DNA of 64,000 bases from an archaeon. GTDB lineage: Archaea > Nanobdellota > Nanobdellia > Woesearchaeales > GW2011-AR9. Shown here piece by piece: positions 16,586 to 25,997 of this stretch. The first letter of the stretch is position 1, and every line of letters starts with the position of its first letter. Where the stretch lies: NCBI GenBank assembly GCA_018697095.1, contig JABHSG010000003.1, forward strand, positions 150,895 to 214,894, given 5' to 3'. The notes under the pieces are model-generated. The model was not told the origin of the DNA. It saw only the letters and a list, made by a program, of their open reading frames with translations, and ran no database searches. Both the position numbers and the translations under genes were made by a program.

Positions 16586-18559
16586 ATGACAACAAACCTT
16601 GAAGCATTAGTAGCAGCTGCACAAAGTCAATTCTCTCCAGCGCAAGCTTCGTTAGTTAAAGATATTCTTAGGTATGGTGGGACTGGCCACCTTTCTAATA
16701 AGTTTGGAAAAGTAGTATTTAATCTAGGGAAAAGGCAAGTTGGAATGAGAAGATTACGTGGCCCAGTAATGGTTGGCTTAGATGGAGAACATAGGGAAGG
16801 CCAAAAAGTTACAACTGATTTAGCTTCTAGTATTCAAGTTTATACCACTGCAATGCAAGCAGCAACTAATGAATTAATTGCTAGAAATGAAGCACTTCCA
16901 GATAGTGAGACTGTAGAATTAACTCATTTACATGATCCACAAATAAGCGCTTTTGTAGCAGACCATAGATTATATCTTCACAACGGTAAATTTCATTCAT
17001 TAACAGAGTTCACTGATCACAACGATAGGGTCTATAAGGCAGGAGTCAAATTAGATTCAGCTACTGTCCTTAAAATGTTAGCAGGTGCAACTTCTGGCGA
17101 AGAAACTTCATTTTTCAATATCCCTAGGCCAGCCAGTGCTGATCCAGGCGTTAGCGCAGTATCAGTCCCGCAAGGTCTCGAGTCAGTAGCAATAGATTTA
17201 CCTGCTCCAGTGCAACCTCAATCTGACTCTCTATCATTTTTAAGCCCAATAGGGTATCTAGATGAGTTAAGAACTGCAGTCGCAGATTACAATTTACTTA
17301 ACCACGAAGTCGAAGGTTTTGTTCCAGTAAGAATGGATCAGCTTCGAAGAGTTCTTGGTATCCCTGAAGGAACTAGTCATGGGGCACATCACTATAGTGT
17401 TGCTGTAGATGAAACTGGTCCAAAACTTTATGGACCGCTTGCATTTGAGGGAGTAACTTTTGCCAAAATAGTGAAACTCACTGACATTTTAGCAAGAAGA
17501 GATACAAATTTTCAAGCAAAAGCAAAAGAAATATTTGATGAAAATATTGGATTTTATTCCCAAGAAGGCGACGACCCATTAGCTTTCGCAAAAAGCCGAG
17601 GAGTTCGTTTTTCTTATTCTCTTAAAGGGATGATTTCACCAACAAGTGATTGGGAATCTTACTTAACAGATGCTATTCAAATAGAAGTAAAAGCAAGACA
17701 ATTAGCACAAGACGCACAACTTTTGCCTGACATCATCGAACGAGTAAGAGAATTCGCTGCTGGACAAAAAGCAGAAGTAGAAGGAATTCTTGGCGGCCCA
17801 GTTGAAGGTTATGAAGATCGTGTTGCAGTAGTTCCAAAAGCAGATTATGAAGGGGTTTTAGCAGACGCAGAAAGGGCTCTCGATCAAGCTATCAATACTG
17901 GCGCAGTAGCAGATGTAGCAATATTAAGGGGAGAATTAGCCTATTCACAAAGGGAATTAGCAGCTGCACAAGGAAATGCCGCAGCACTATCAGTTGCAGT
18001 TGCAGATCACGCAGATCTTTTAGCTGATTACAGAGTAATAAACCCAGAACCATCTTCTCTTGCAGCTAGTTTAGCTGCAGGATTAACTAGCGCGCGTGAA
18101 CTTGCATCTTTAAGAGAAGATACAGCAGATTACGCTACTCTTCAAGTAGAGTTGGCTGAATTAAGAGAAGGTACAGCAGATTACGCTACTCTTCAAGGCG
18201 AACTCGCAGAAGCAAGAGGCCAAAATGAAACTTACACAGGAAGAATTAGTGACTTAGAATCTGCAGCAGCAACTAGTAGAGGTGACTTTGCAAGATTAGC
18301 TGGAGAACTAAGTAGTGCAAGAGCAAGATACACTGGTAGAGAAGCAGTTGTAGCTGCAGAATTTGCCAAAGCAAGACTTGCTTCTGGTGAATTAACTGGT
18401 GCAGCACTTGTTCGAGTAGCGCAGTATATTGTAAACCACGCAGCAGCAGAACAAGATGATACTCCTCCACTAACACAATCAGAAATAACATCAGCTGCAG
18501 CAGGTTTAGGATATAACACATCTGGTCTTCCACCAGCAAATACAAATGTTGACTTTTAA
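16586..18559 (+). CDS. Island protein 1: Ala-rich soluble coiled-coil protein, unknown
   Basis: 657 residues from the ATG at 16586; a TTG extension to 16532 is rejected because it starts inside a hairpin. No signal peptide or membrane helix. The N-terminal and middle regions (to about residue 410) look globular, with no family recognised. The last ~230 residues are Ala/Glu/Leu-rich heptad-like coiled coil, including two tandem 17-residue repeats (LREDTADYATLQVELAE, LREGTADYATLQGELAE). It is followed after 15 bases by island protein 2. A cytosolic scaffold or filament is possible but unproven. Confidence 0.7.
   Translation: MTTNLEALVAAAQSQFSPAQASLVKDILRYGGTGHLSNKFGKVVFNLGKRQVGMRRLRGPVMVGLDGEHREGQKVTTDLASSIQVYTTAMQAATNELIARNEALPDSETVELTHLHDPQISAFVADHRLYLHNGKFHSLTEFTDHNDRVYKAGVKLDSATVLKMLAGATSGEETSFFNIPRPASADPGVSAVSVPQGLESVAIDLPAPVQPQSDSLSFLSPIGYLDELRTAVADYNLLNHEVEGFVPVRMDQLRRVLGIPEGTSHGAHHYSVAVDETGPKLYGPLAFEGVTFAKIVKLTDILARRDTNFQAKAKEIFDENIGFYSQEGDDPLAFAKSRGVRFSYSLKGMISPTSDWESYLTDAIQIEVKARQLAQDAQLLPDIIERVREFAAGQKAEVEGILGGPVEGYEDRVAVVPKADYEGVLADAERALDQAINTGAVADVAILRGELAYSQRELAAAQGNAAALSVAVADHADLLADYRVINPEPSSLAASLAAGLTSARELASLREDTADYATLQVELAELREGTADYATLQGELAEARGQNETYTGRISDLESAAATSRGDFARLAGELSSARARYTGREAVVAAEFAKARLASGELTGAALVRVAQYIVNHAAAEQDDTPPLTQSEITSAAAGLGYNTSGLPPANTNVDF
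18110..18211 (+). repeat. Two tandem 51-bp repeats within island gene 1
   Basis: Units 18110-18160 and 18161-18211 encode 17-residue coiled-coil repeats. The first ~38 bases of the units are nearly identical, with one substitution at the Asp/Gly codon, then they diverge, pointing to a fairly recent internal duplication. Confidence 0.75.
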
Positions 18560-18574
18560 TAGGGAAAAAACAAA

Positions 18575-20449
18575 ATGACAGACGAACCAAGCCAATGGCA
18601 ACCAGTACTTGATTTAGGAGTAAATCCAGACGAACTTAGATCAATAATTCAATCTGGTGCACTAGAAGTCAATCCAGATGTACCTGGAGAATACAGAGTA
18701 AGAGCAGATGATGATGGTGGTATAAATGTTGCAGGGGTTCTTATCTCTACTGGAACTTCTGTGTCAGCTCCTATGGCAGCAGCAATAATTCAATCAAGTT
18801 CTACAATCTCAACTCTAGAAGAGCAAGTTGGTGGTCTCGAATTAGGGATCGCAAGATATGATTCTCTTACAGGAGGAAGTGAAGGATTCTCTGAACGTTT
18901 TGTTTCAAAAGATCTGCTCCAACATGAATTAAGAAAAGCGCACCCAGGTTACACTGGTGTTAGTGTAGCAAATTTAGTTCAAGGCATTATACATGAAGGT
19001 CCAAACAAACCAAGTGATTTTTCAGTTGTTAAAGAATTACTTAAAACAAATATTCGTGGGATATATTTTCAAAACCATGGTGATACTAATCATGCACAAA
19101 TCCCAGGACAAGATCCAGTAACACTTACTGATCTAGCTGACACAGTAATACGTAAGGCCAACCATTTAATTGGCCTTCAAGATGCTACAAATGTGGCTTT
19201 CGCTACAGCAGGTTATGCTGATGTCAATGACCAAGAAATAGATGGATTAAGAAGGCAACTCCAATTAGAATTAAATTATTCGAGTGCAAATATTTCTATA
19301 TTAATCCCAAATGCAAATGAAAGACATACTTTTGCTAATGACCAAGAAGCAGTAGCTAAAGATATTGTGCCAATTATTTCAGACGCATTAGCTAGAATGA
19401 AATCTACTGGAGCAAGAGAAATTGCACACGGTATTGGGCATTCTGTAGAAAATGTAACTTATGCCTTAGAGGGAATTGTTCCTCTAGCAGGTGGTGACTG
19501 GTTTGTTAATAGTGAAAGAACTCTTTATCAAGGTAATGAAACACACAAAGTAGATACTAGTGCATTAGGTAGTGCAATAAACAATTACATCACTGCAGCA
19601 AGAGACCCACTTAAAGTGCACATTGACAACGCAATTAGCGACCTTGGTCAAACAGATAATCTTGCACTTAGATTTCTTGTTGAAACTGCTCTATCATTTA
19701 ATTTGGCAGAACAGGCATACGAAGTTGTAGATGCATTTGGAATTGAAGACCCACAAGGCATATTTGAACAAAACAGTCTTCTAACTACACAAGGTCAATT
19801 AGAATCAGCAGTAGCACAGATCTATTCTACAATTTCATCACCAAGTGCTCCTTCACAACCAAAACCAAAATCTCCATCTCTCAAAAGAAGATTTTTGAAT
19901 GGAGCAATCGCACTTTTAACTGGCACAGTATTAGTCGCAGGTGGGGCAGCAGTTGGGTATTCTCTATCATCACCAAATTCAATATTTGCACCAGTAAAAG
20001 ATCGAATAGATTTATACTTAGCCTCTCAAGAAGAAATAACTGGACTTGAGCGAAAAAATGCTGGCTTAGAGGCTAAAGCAGATTACACTCAAAGCCAATT
20101 AGATTCTGCACCCATTCCTACCTATTGCGCAGCTCTTGCAGACTTAAATCCATCTGATAATAATGACGCAAGAAAACTATTTTCTATTGCTGATCTTTAC
20201 TTAGGGGCTTCTGGAGATAGAACTGAAACTGAAGGAGAAGTTAGATTCACAATGACTTTTGCTGGCGCACCCGATACTTCAGAAGCTTTTGTCAATAAAA
20301 TGTATGGTTCTTGTAACTTAGAAGTCCCACATTTTGCAGCAGACACTTTGAATCTTCTTGATGGTGGAGACCAAGTTTATACCACACTAAATGACTTCAA
20401 TTCTGCAAAGGGGATCTATTCAACATCAAATCAGAGCGTACCACGATAA
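18575..20449 (+). CDS. Island protein 2: single-pass membrane protein, unknown
   Basis: 624 residues. A large N-terminal region of about 435 residues without signal peptide is followed by a Pro/Ser/Lys stretch and one membrane helix (about residues 446-466, LLTGTVLVAGGAAVGYSL). After it come a short coiled coil and a C-terminal domain with two cysteines (TYCAAL and GSCNLE). The basic residues just before the helix predict N-inside, C-outside. It would therefore connect the cytosol with the surface. No family recognised. Start ATG has a purine-rich AGGGAAA upstream, 15 bases after the previous stop. Confidence 0.7.
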   Translation: MTDEPSQWQPVLDLGVNPDELRSIIQSGALEVNPDVPGEYRVRADDDGGINVAGVLISTGTSVSAPMAAAIIQSSSTISTLEEQVGGLELGIARYDSLTGGSEGFSERFVSKDLLQHELRKAHPGYTGVSVANLVQGIIHEGPNKPSDFSVVKELLKTNIRGIYFQNHGDTNHAQIPGQDPVTLTDLADTVIRKANHLIGLQDATNVAFATAGYADVNDQEIDGLRRQLQLELNYSSANISILIPNANERHTFANDQEAVAKDIVPIISDALARMKSTGAREIAHGIGHSVENVTYALEGIVPLAGGDWFVNSERTLYQGNETHKVDTSALGSAINNYITAARDPLKVHIDNAISDLGQTDNLALRFLVETALSFNLAEQAYEVVDAFGIEDPQGIFEQNSLLTTQGQLESAVAQIYSTISSPSAPSQPKPKSPSLKRRFLNGAIALLTGTVLVAGGAAVGYSLSSPNSIFAPVKDRIDLYLASQEEITGLERKNAGLEAKADYTQSQLDSAPIPTYCAALADLNPSDNNDARKLFSIADLYLGASGDRTETEGEVRFTMTFAGAPDTSEAFVNKMYGSCNLEVPHFAADTLNLLDGGDQVYTTLNDFNSAKGIYSTSNQSVPR

Positions 20450-20535
20450 AAAAATCACTATAAAAAATTAAGAAAAAACCCAAAATAAAACACCAAAAAA
20501 AACCATAAAATAAAACATATACGAGGAAAAAAACA

Positions 20536-21897
20536 ATGTCACTAACAAATCTATTAAAAAACAATGCTCCAGTTTTTGCAGCAGCAGCTCTATCTTTAGC
20601 AGTACCAACAACTTCATATGCTCTTGCACCTGGCAGTAGCAGCGCACCAGCAGCAGCACCAACAGCAACAACTATGGATTTTGGTGGTTGCGACGACGAC
20701 GTAGCTTATATCTGTGGTGTAGAAGGTGGCGATAATTTTCAAGGAGTACTAAATAAAACTTTCAGTAATAGAAGTGATTCTATTAGAGACCCATCTAAGT
20801 GGGATTGTGTTGCTGAAGATCTAGCAACCGATATGCCTGGAGGGGAACTAATCCTTAAAAATTATTGTCCAGATAGTGCTGGCCCAATAAAATGTTCATA
20901 TGTTGGTGAAGCACCAGTTGCTGCAGCAGCACCAGCAGCTCCTACGCCATCTCCATTGCCACCACCATCCCCTGCAGCACCACCATCTCCTGCAGCCCCA
21001 CCAGCGGCTGGAGATACTATTATTACTAACATAACCACAAACAACGTTGTTTATTCTGTTCCTAGTGACCTAGCAGCTGCTAAAAGTTCAGATGCAAGTG
21101 GGTCAGGAAGAATTGTACCTTTTGCTGATATTAAAGCAGGGGGCATGAGCACCCTTGGCCAAAAAAATAACACTGGCGGATTTTTCGGAGCATTAACTCT
21201 TGGATTTGAAGGTGAAGATACTGGTCTTGGACTTCACATTTTAGGAGCTTACGCAGGCATTGGTGACGATAGAACTCTAACTTCTACTGGCGATGTTACA
21301 GAACAACTAGAAACAATTAGTTACGCACGTTTAGGAACAATTCCTTGTGAACCATGGATGCAACAAGAATCAGATGGGGCCTGCGGTATGTATGGTCTTT
21401 CTGAACTTGCAACTAGTAGCCAAGTAAGAGAAAAAATTACTGGGGATAGTGGTGTATATTTAATTGGTGGCGGACCAAATATTTCATTTAAACTTGGAGA
21501 CAATTGGAGAATGGATTTTAGAGTAGCAGCAGTTGCAGCTTTAGGTGGAGACGAACAAGTTTCTCAAACTGAAATCAATCGGCAAGAGCAAGTTAGACAC
21601 AGCCTTGGAGCAATTAATGAAACTTCTGGCGAATATCAAGCAATAGAATTCGCAGAGGACACAGATTGGGCAAGTATTTCAAATAGAAATCTTTCAGATA
21701 ATGTTGTTGACCGCGGTTATGGTTTAGGTGCTATTGGTTCAGTTGATGCATCATTTCGTCCAGAAGCAATAAAACCAGTTGGTTTTGGTCTTGGAGTTAT
21801 GGGTGGAGTAGTTCCGGGATTTGTAATTTCAACCGATTATAAGGGAGCAACACCTGTTTTAGGTGGCTATGCTATGGTAAATGTTACAGGAAGGTAA
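20536..21897 (+). CDS. Island protein 3: secreted protein with beta-barrel-like C-terminus
   Basis: 453 residues. A signal peptide (about residues 1-30, ending SYALA) is followed by a short domain with four or more cysteines, a Pro/Ala-rich linker (about 138-160), and a C-terminal half of alternating amphipathic beta strands rich in Gly and aromatic residues (FFGALTLGFEG, GLHILGAYAGIG, GVYLIGGGPNISF, GFGLGVMGGVVPGFVI). This resembles bacterial outer-membrane barrels, which is odd for an archaeon; a secreted beta-sandwich is the alternative. ACGAGGAAAA precedes the ATG. Third gene of the island. Confidence 0.7.
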   Translation: MSLTNLLKNNAPVFAAAALSLAVPTTSYALAPGSSSAPAAAPTATTMDFGGCDDDVAYICGVEGGDNFQGVLNKTFSNRSDSIRDPSKWDCVAEDLATDMPGGELILKNYCPDSAGPIKCSYVGEAPVAAAAPAAPTPSPLPPPSPAAPPSPAAPPAAGDTIITNITTNNVVYSVPSDLAAAKSSDASGSGRIVPFADIKAGGMSTLGQKNNTGGFFGALTLGFEGEDTGLGLHILGAYAGIGDDRTLTSTGDVTEQLETISYARLGTIPCEPWMQQESDGACGMYGLSELATSSQVREKITGDSGVYLIGGGPNISFKLGDNWRMDFRVAAVAALGGDEQVSQTEINRQEQVRHSLGAINETSGEYQAIEFAEDTDWASISNRNLSDNVVDRGYGLGAIGSVDASFRPEAIKPVGFGLGVMGGVVPGFVISTDYKGATPVLGGYAMVNVTGR

Positions 21898-21984
21898 GCC
21901 TTCAAGGTAATAGATCACTGGGCACATCAAAATAATAAAAATAATACACAAAAATCAAAATACTACAAAGCTAGTCTTTGTCGG

Positions 21985-22009
21985 TTTAGAAATGTAATAC
22001 ATTTCTAAA
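21985..22009. repeat. 11-bp hairpin, similar to one at 44891
   Basis: TTTAGAAATGT and ACATTTCTAAA are exact complements around AAT. The flank GTCGG-TTTAGAAATG is close to GACGG-CTTAGAAATG at 44882-44896, where a 7-bp hairpin also follows. It lies between island gene 3 and the surface protein gene, so it may be a terminator or processing signal. Confidence 0.5.
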
Positions 22010-22031
22010 ATAAATAAGAAATAACAAATCT

Positions 22032-22040
22032 CGGGGGAGA
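22032..22040 (+). promoter_or_regulatory. Purine-rich ribosome binding site of the surface protein gene
   Basis: CGGGGGAGA ends 6 bases before the ATG at 22047. A nearly identical CGGGGGAAGA stands before the surface protein gene at 25998, so both genes share this unusual leader element. Confidence 0.6.
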
Positions 22041-22046
22041 ATAAAT

Positions 22047-25000
22047 ATGACATATAAAAAAATCGCATTTTTTGCAATCGCAATAATGCTTTGCATGGTT
22101 CCATTTGTACTTGCAGCAGCAGTAACACCTGTTGCAGTTTGGGACGGCGCAGGAACTTCTACTGAAGCAGTTGAAGCAGACTTAGTTGACGCTGTAATTC
22201 AAGCATCAGGTACTTCTAGGTACACAATAGATGTTGACTTAGTTAATTCAGGTACAAGTACTGTTGTTCAATCAAACATTATCTACCAAACTGGGCGTGG
22301 CTCAAGCAGTGGATACACTACTCAATATTATTACCCCGAAATTGATACAGATGGTCTTGGCGGATCTAGTTCAGCAGATTATGATTTGAGAGTAAGAATT
22401 ACTGACTCCTCTGGATCTATTTCAACTGACACAATCGACTTGACTGTTTACGCAGATGATGATGGAGATGGCGTACCTAACGTTGACGATAACTGCCCTG
22501 ATGAAGCTAACGCAGATCAATCAGATATTGATAGCGATGGTTTTGGAGATGTTTGTGATCTTCAAGAATGGACCACTGAAGCTGGCGACATGACTGTAAT
22601 TGAAGATAACACTGGTTCAGTAACTGTTGTTGTTGACCCTAATGAAGGAAGCGAAACCATGCTTTTCTCAGTTAACATCGATACAATCTCTGATGACGGA
22701 ACTACTGTAACTACTCAGATCTCATCTAGTGAAGCTCCTTCAGGTAACCGTTTTGTTTGGTCAACTAATGTACTTTACGATTTTATCGATCACGCTAACT
22801 ATGCAACTGGCGGCCTAACAGATAATTTTGGTGTAACCATTTACGCACTTGATGACGCAGATGGTGATGGAAATTACGATAGTTTTGGTTCATATCAAGA
22901 GCACCGTATTTCAACTTCTTTTACAGTTAATGTAGAAGACTTGAACCGTGATCCAGAATTTACCAGTACTTGCAGCCTAACTGTAGCTGAAGATGCAGTT
23001 GACTCTTTAGACTTATCAACTTTCACAAGTGATGATGACAACGACGATCTTGTTTTCACAAGCGACAGTACAGAACCTAGTTTTGTAACTGTAGATGCTA
23101 ATGGATTAATTACTGCAGATTTAACAGGTATTTTTGATGAATCAACCGCTACAGCTTCAGCATCATACACTTTTGATGTAACTGTAGAAGATTATTTTAC
23201 AACAACCACTACGGCTGTTGGTGGTTCAGATACAATTACTTGTGATTTAACAATTACCGATACACCTCGTCCTCCTTATGCTTTCGAAGCAGTATCAGCT
23301 ACTGCACCTTCAACAGCTGGAGTAATTGGTCCATACCTTGAAGGCGAAACCATTGATTTGGAAGAAGCATTTTATTATGGTGACTTAGACGATTTAACTC
23401 TTACAACTTCAACTGTAACTATTAGTAGTACACCTACTTTTCCTGGAACTTTCACAGATCTTGGACTAACTAGTGATGTTGATGGAGATGGAGTTACCGA
23501 TGGAGTTGCGCAAATCTACTATGAAATTCCAATCGATGGTACTTCTGTTGGAACTTACACATTTCAAGTGGATGTTCTTGATGACACTGGCCTTACAGCA
23601 ACTGCTACTCTTGATTTAGAGATTCTAGCTGATACCGACGGTGATGGCGTAGCAGACGTTGATGACAATTGTCCTGATACATACAACCCTGACCAATCAG
23701 ATATTGACGGTGACGGATTTGGAGATGTTTGTGATGAACCTATTATCACTGCAATTGCAGATCAAACAGTTCCTGAAGGAACAACTGCAACTTTTACAAC
23801 TACTGCTTCCGCTGAAGATGGTGGGGAAACCCTTAGTTTTCTTGTGGAATACGATGCAACCTCTACTGATGGTGCAAGTGTTGGAACAGTAACAACTTTT
23901 TTACCAAGTTACCCAGCAACTAACACAGTAAGTATTGATATAACTCCACTTTACGAGTTTATTGATCATGCAAACTATCCAGATTTATCTGACGAGTTTA
24001 CAGTAACTGTGACTGCTTACGAAGATAATGATGGTGATGGAGCAATTGACTCAACAACTGAGCACAGTGATTCAACTACTTTTATTGTAACTGTAACAGA
24101 TGTTAATCAAGACCCTTACGAATCAAGTACTTGCGAAATGACTGCAACTGAAGGAGTTGACGAAACATTTGACTTAAATGATTTTGTAGCTGACGATGAC
24201 TTAGATGATTTACTATACTCTCTTAGCAGCGCAAGCACCCTAGAATCTTGGGCAACCTTAAACTCTGATGGAACTCTTGACGTGGCTCTTGTAGGTAACA
24301 ATGACGCATATGATTTAGGACCTGACTACTCTTTTGATGTAGACGTATTAGATTATTATCCTGACGGAACTTTAACTAATGCTGCAGGTGGATCTCTAAC
24401 TATTACTTGTACAGTTACTGTAGCTGATGATGGTACTACTACTAGTACAAACGCGCCAGTTGTAATTGCTTCAGACCCAGCGCCTACTTACGAAGAAGGT
24501 GAAACAATTAGTGAATCTTTTACTTACGAAGACGCGAACGGTTTTTCTGACATTGTTTCTGTAACAATTACCGAGTCACCTACTTTTCCTGGAGACATTG
24601 ATGACCATGGAGAACAAGATCTTGATGGCGATGGAGTTTATGATGAAATTGGGCTAATCGAAGTTTCATACGCAATCCCAACTGACGGTACAGCTATTGG
24701 TACTTACACAATAACTGTGACTGCGCAAGATGCTGCTGGTTTAACTGGATCTGATACAATAGTGATTACTATTGATGAACTTTCTGGCGATGACCCAGTA
24801 ATTGAAGACATTGATGATGTTGAAGTAGAAGCAGAAGATACCTTAGAAATCGAAATCACAGCTGAAGACAGCGACGAAACTGACATCGCTGATTTAGAGG
24901 CTGAAATTACTGTTGGTAATGAAGACGCAACTCTTCATGATAACGAAGATGGAACTTGGGATTTAGAATGGATCACTGATTGTGATGACATTGGAAGTCA

Positions 25001-25844
25001 CGTATTTGAAATCGTTGTAACTGATAGCGATGGAAACACCGATACTGTAACTTTTGTTGTAACTGTTGTTGATACTGACGGATCATGTTCTGATCGTGAT
25101 GTTGACGGAATCCCAGACGATGACGACAACTGTCCAGATACTTACAACCCAGACCAAGCAGATGCTGACGGCGATGGAATTGGAGATGTTTGCGACGAAA
25201 GTCCATCTCCAAACAATGTTCCAACAATTGGTGGTGAAGATGTAACTGTTAACGAAGGAGATACTGCAACTGTGCAAATATCATACATTGACTTAGATGG
25301 TGATTCTTTGAGTATAAGTTACGAAGGTCTTCCTGAAGACATTATTGTTGACCCAGATTGTGGTAGTTACGCAAATATTTGTTTTAGTTGGATAACTGAA
25401 TCTGGAGACGAGGGAGTTTACGAATGGGACTTTACTGTTTTTGAAACAGATAACCCTGACGCAAGTGGTACAACTACTGTAACAGTGACTGTTCTTGAAG
25501 CTCTAGATACTGGGGCAACCCACGGAACTTTAGGAAGAGCAGTGTATTCAAACGTTCAGTTTGACAATGAAGAAGTAATAGCAGGCGATTACGCTCTACT
25601 AAACATTGCAATTGAAAACGACGGATTCATCGATTTGGAAAACATGCAGGTAACTGTTGTGATTCCAGAACTTGGTCGCAAATTCGCAAGCCGTGGATTT
25701 GATTTAGACATGGACGAACAAACAAGTGTGAACGTTCCAGTTTACATCCCAAGTTACGCAGCTGGCAGAGAATATTTAGTTCAAGTCACATTGACTGGTG
25801 AGGATTATAGCCACACCACTCATCGTGAATTAAGGGTAATTTAG
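22047..25844 (+). CDS. Giant secreted surface protein with Ig/cadherin-like and TSP3 repeats
   Basis: 1265 residues. A signal peptide (about 1-24, ending FVLAAA) is followed by repeated beta-sandwich domains with Asp/Thr-rich, cadherin- or Ig-like features (for example SDTITCDLTITD, TYTFQVDV). Three thrombospondin type-3 calcium-binding motifs of the form DGDGV...DNCPD...GDVCD occur near residues 135, 530 and 1015. The C-terminal ~110 residues form a CARDB-like domain with no membrane anchor visible. Very acidic. Probably an S-layer or adhesion protein. Stop codon is TAG. The next gene, also a surface protein, carries a membrane anchor and may hold this one. Confidence 0.85.
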   Translation: MTYKKIAFFAIAIMLCMVPFVLAAAVTPVAVWDGAGTSTEAVEADLVDAVIQASGTSRYTIDVDLVNSGTSTVVQSNIIYQTGRGSSSGYTTQYYYPEIDTDGLGGSSSADYDLRVRITDSSGSISTDTIDLTVYADDDGDGVPNVDDNCPDEANADQSDIDSDGFGDVCDLQEWTTEAGDMTVIEDNTGSVTVVVDPNEGSETMLFSVNIDTISDDGTTVTTQISSSEAPSGNRFVWSTNVLYDFIDHANYATGGLTDNFGVTIYALDDADGDGNYDSFGSYQEHRISTSFTVNVEDLNRDPEFTSTCSLTVAEDAVDSLDLSTFTSDDDNDDLVFTSDSTEPSFVTVDANGLITADLTGIFDESTATASASYTFDVTVEDYFTTTTTAVGGSDTITCDLTITDTPRPPYAFEAVSATAPSTAGVIGPYLEGETIDLEEAFYYGDLDDLTLTTSTVTISSTPTFPGTFTDLGLTSDVDGDGVTDGVAQIYYEIPIDGTSVGTYTFQVDVLDDTGLTATATLDLEILADTDGDGVADVDDNCPDTYNPDQSDIDGDGFGDVCDEPIITAIADQTVPEGTTATFTTTASAEDGGETLSFLVEYDATSTDGASVGTVTTFLPSYPATNTVSIDITPLYEFIDHANYPDLSDEFTVTVTAYEDNDGDGAIDSTTEHSDSTTFIVTVTDVNQDPYESSTCEMTATEGVDETFDLNDFVADDDLDDLLYSLSSASTLESWATLNSDGTLDVALVGNNDAYDLGPDYSFDVDVLDYYPDGTLTNAAGGSLTITCTVTVADDGTTTSTNAPVVIASDPAPTYEEGETISESFTYEDANGFSDIVSVTITESPTFPGDIDDHGEQDLDGDGVYDEIGLIEVSYAIPTDGTAIGTYTITVTAQDAAGLTGSDTIVITIDELSGDDPVIEDIDDVEVEAEDTLEIEITAEDSDETDIADLEAEITVGNEDATLHDNEDGTWDLEWITDCDDIGSHVFEIVVTDSDGNTDTVTFVVTVVDTDGSCSDRDVDGIPDDDDNCPDTYNPDQADADGDGIGDVCDESPSPNNVPTIGGEDVTVNEGDTATVQISYIDLDGDSLSISYEGLPEDIIVDPDCGSYANICFSWITESGDEGVYEWDFTVFETDNPDASGTTTVTVTVLEALDTGATHGTLGRAVYSNVQFDNEEVIAGDYALLNIAIENDGFIDLENMQVTVVIPELGRKFASRGFDLDMDEQTSVNVPVYIPSYAAGREYLVQVTLTGEDYSHTTHRELRVI

Positions 25845-25916
25845 TTCCCTATTTTTTTTAACTTTTTTAAGACTAAATAACTAATTGACTACTCGAAAGT
25901 AACACAGGAACCAAAA

Positions 25917-25930
25917 GGTTTAAAAAGAAT
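25917..25930 (+). promoter_or_regulatory. TATA-like box of the anchored surface protein gene
   Basis: GGTTTAAAAAGAAT about 75 bases before the ATG at 25998, predicting a leader of roughly 45-50 bases that includes CGGGGGAAGA at 25981-25990. Confidence 0.45.
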
Positions 25931-25997
25931 TTGTTACTTTAGAGTAAAATACATTCCAAACTTTGTAATATAGCAAAGAACGGGGGAAGATAGAAAA

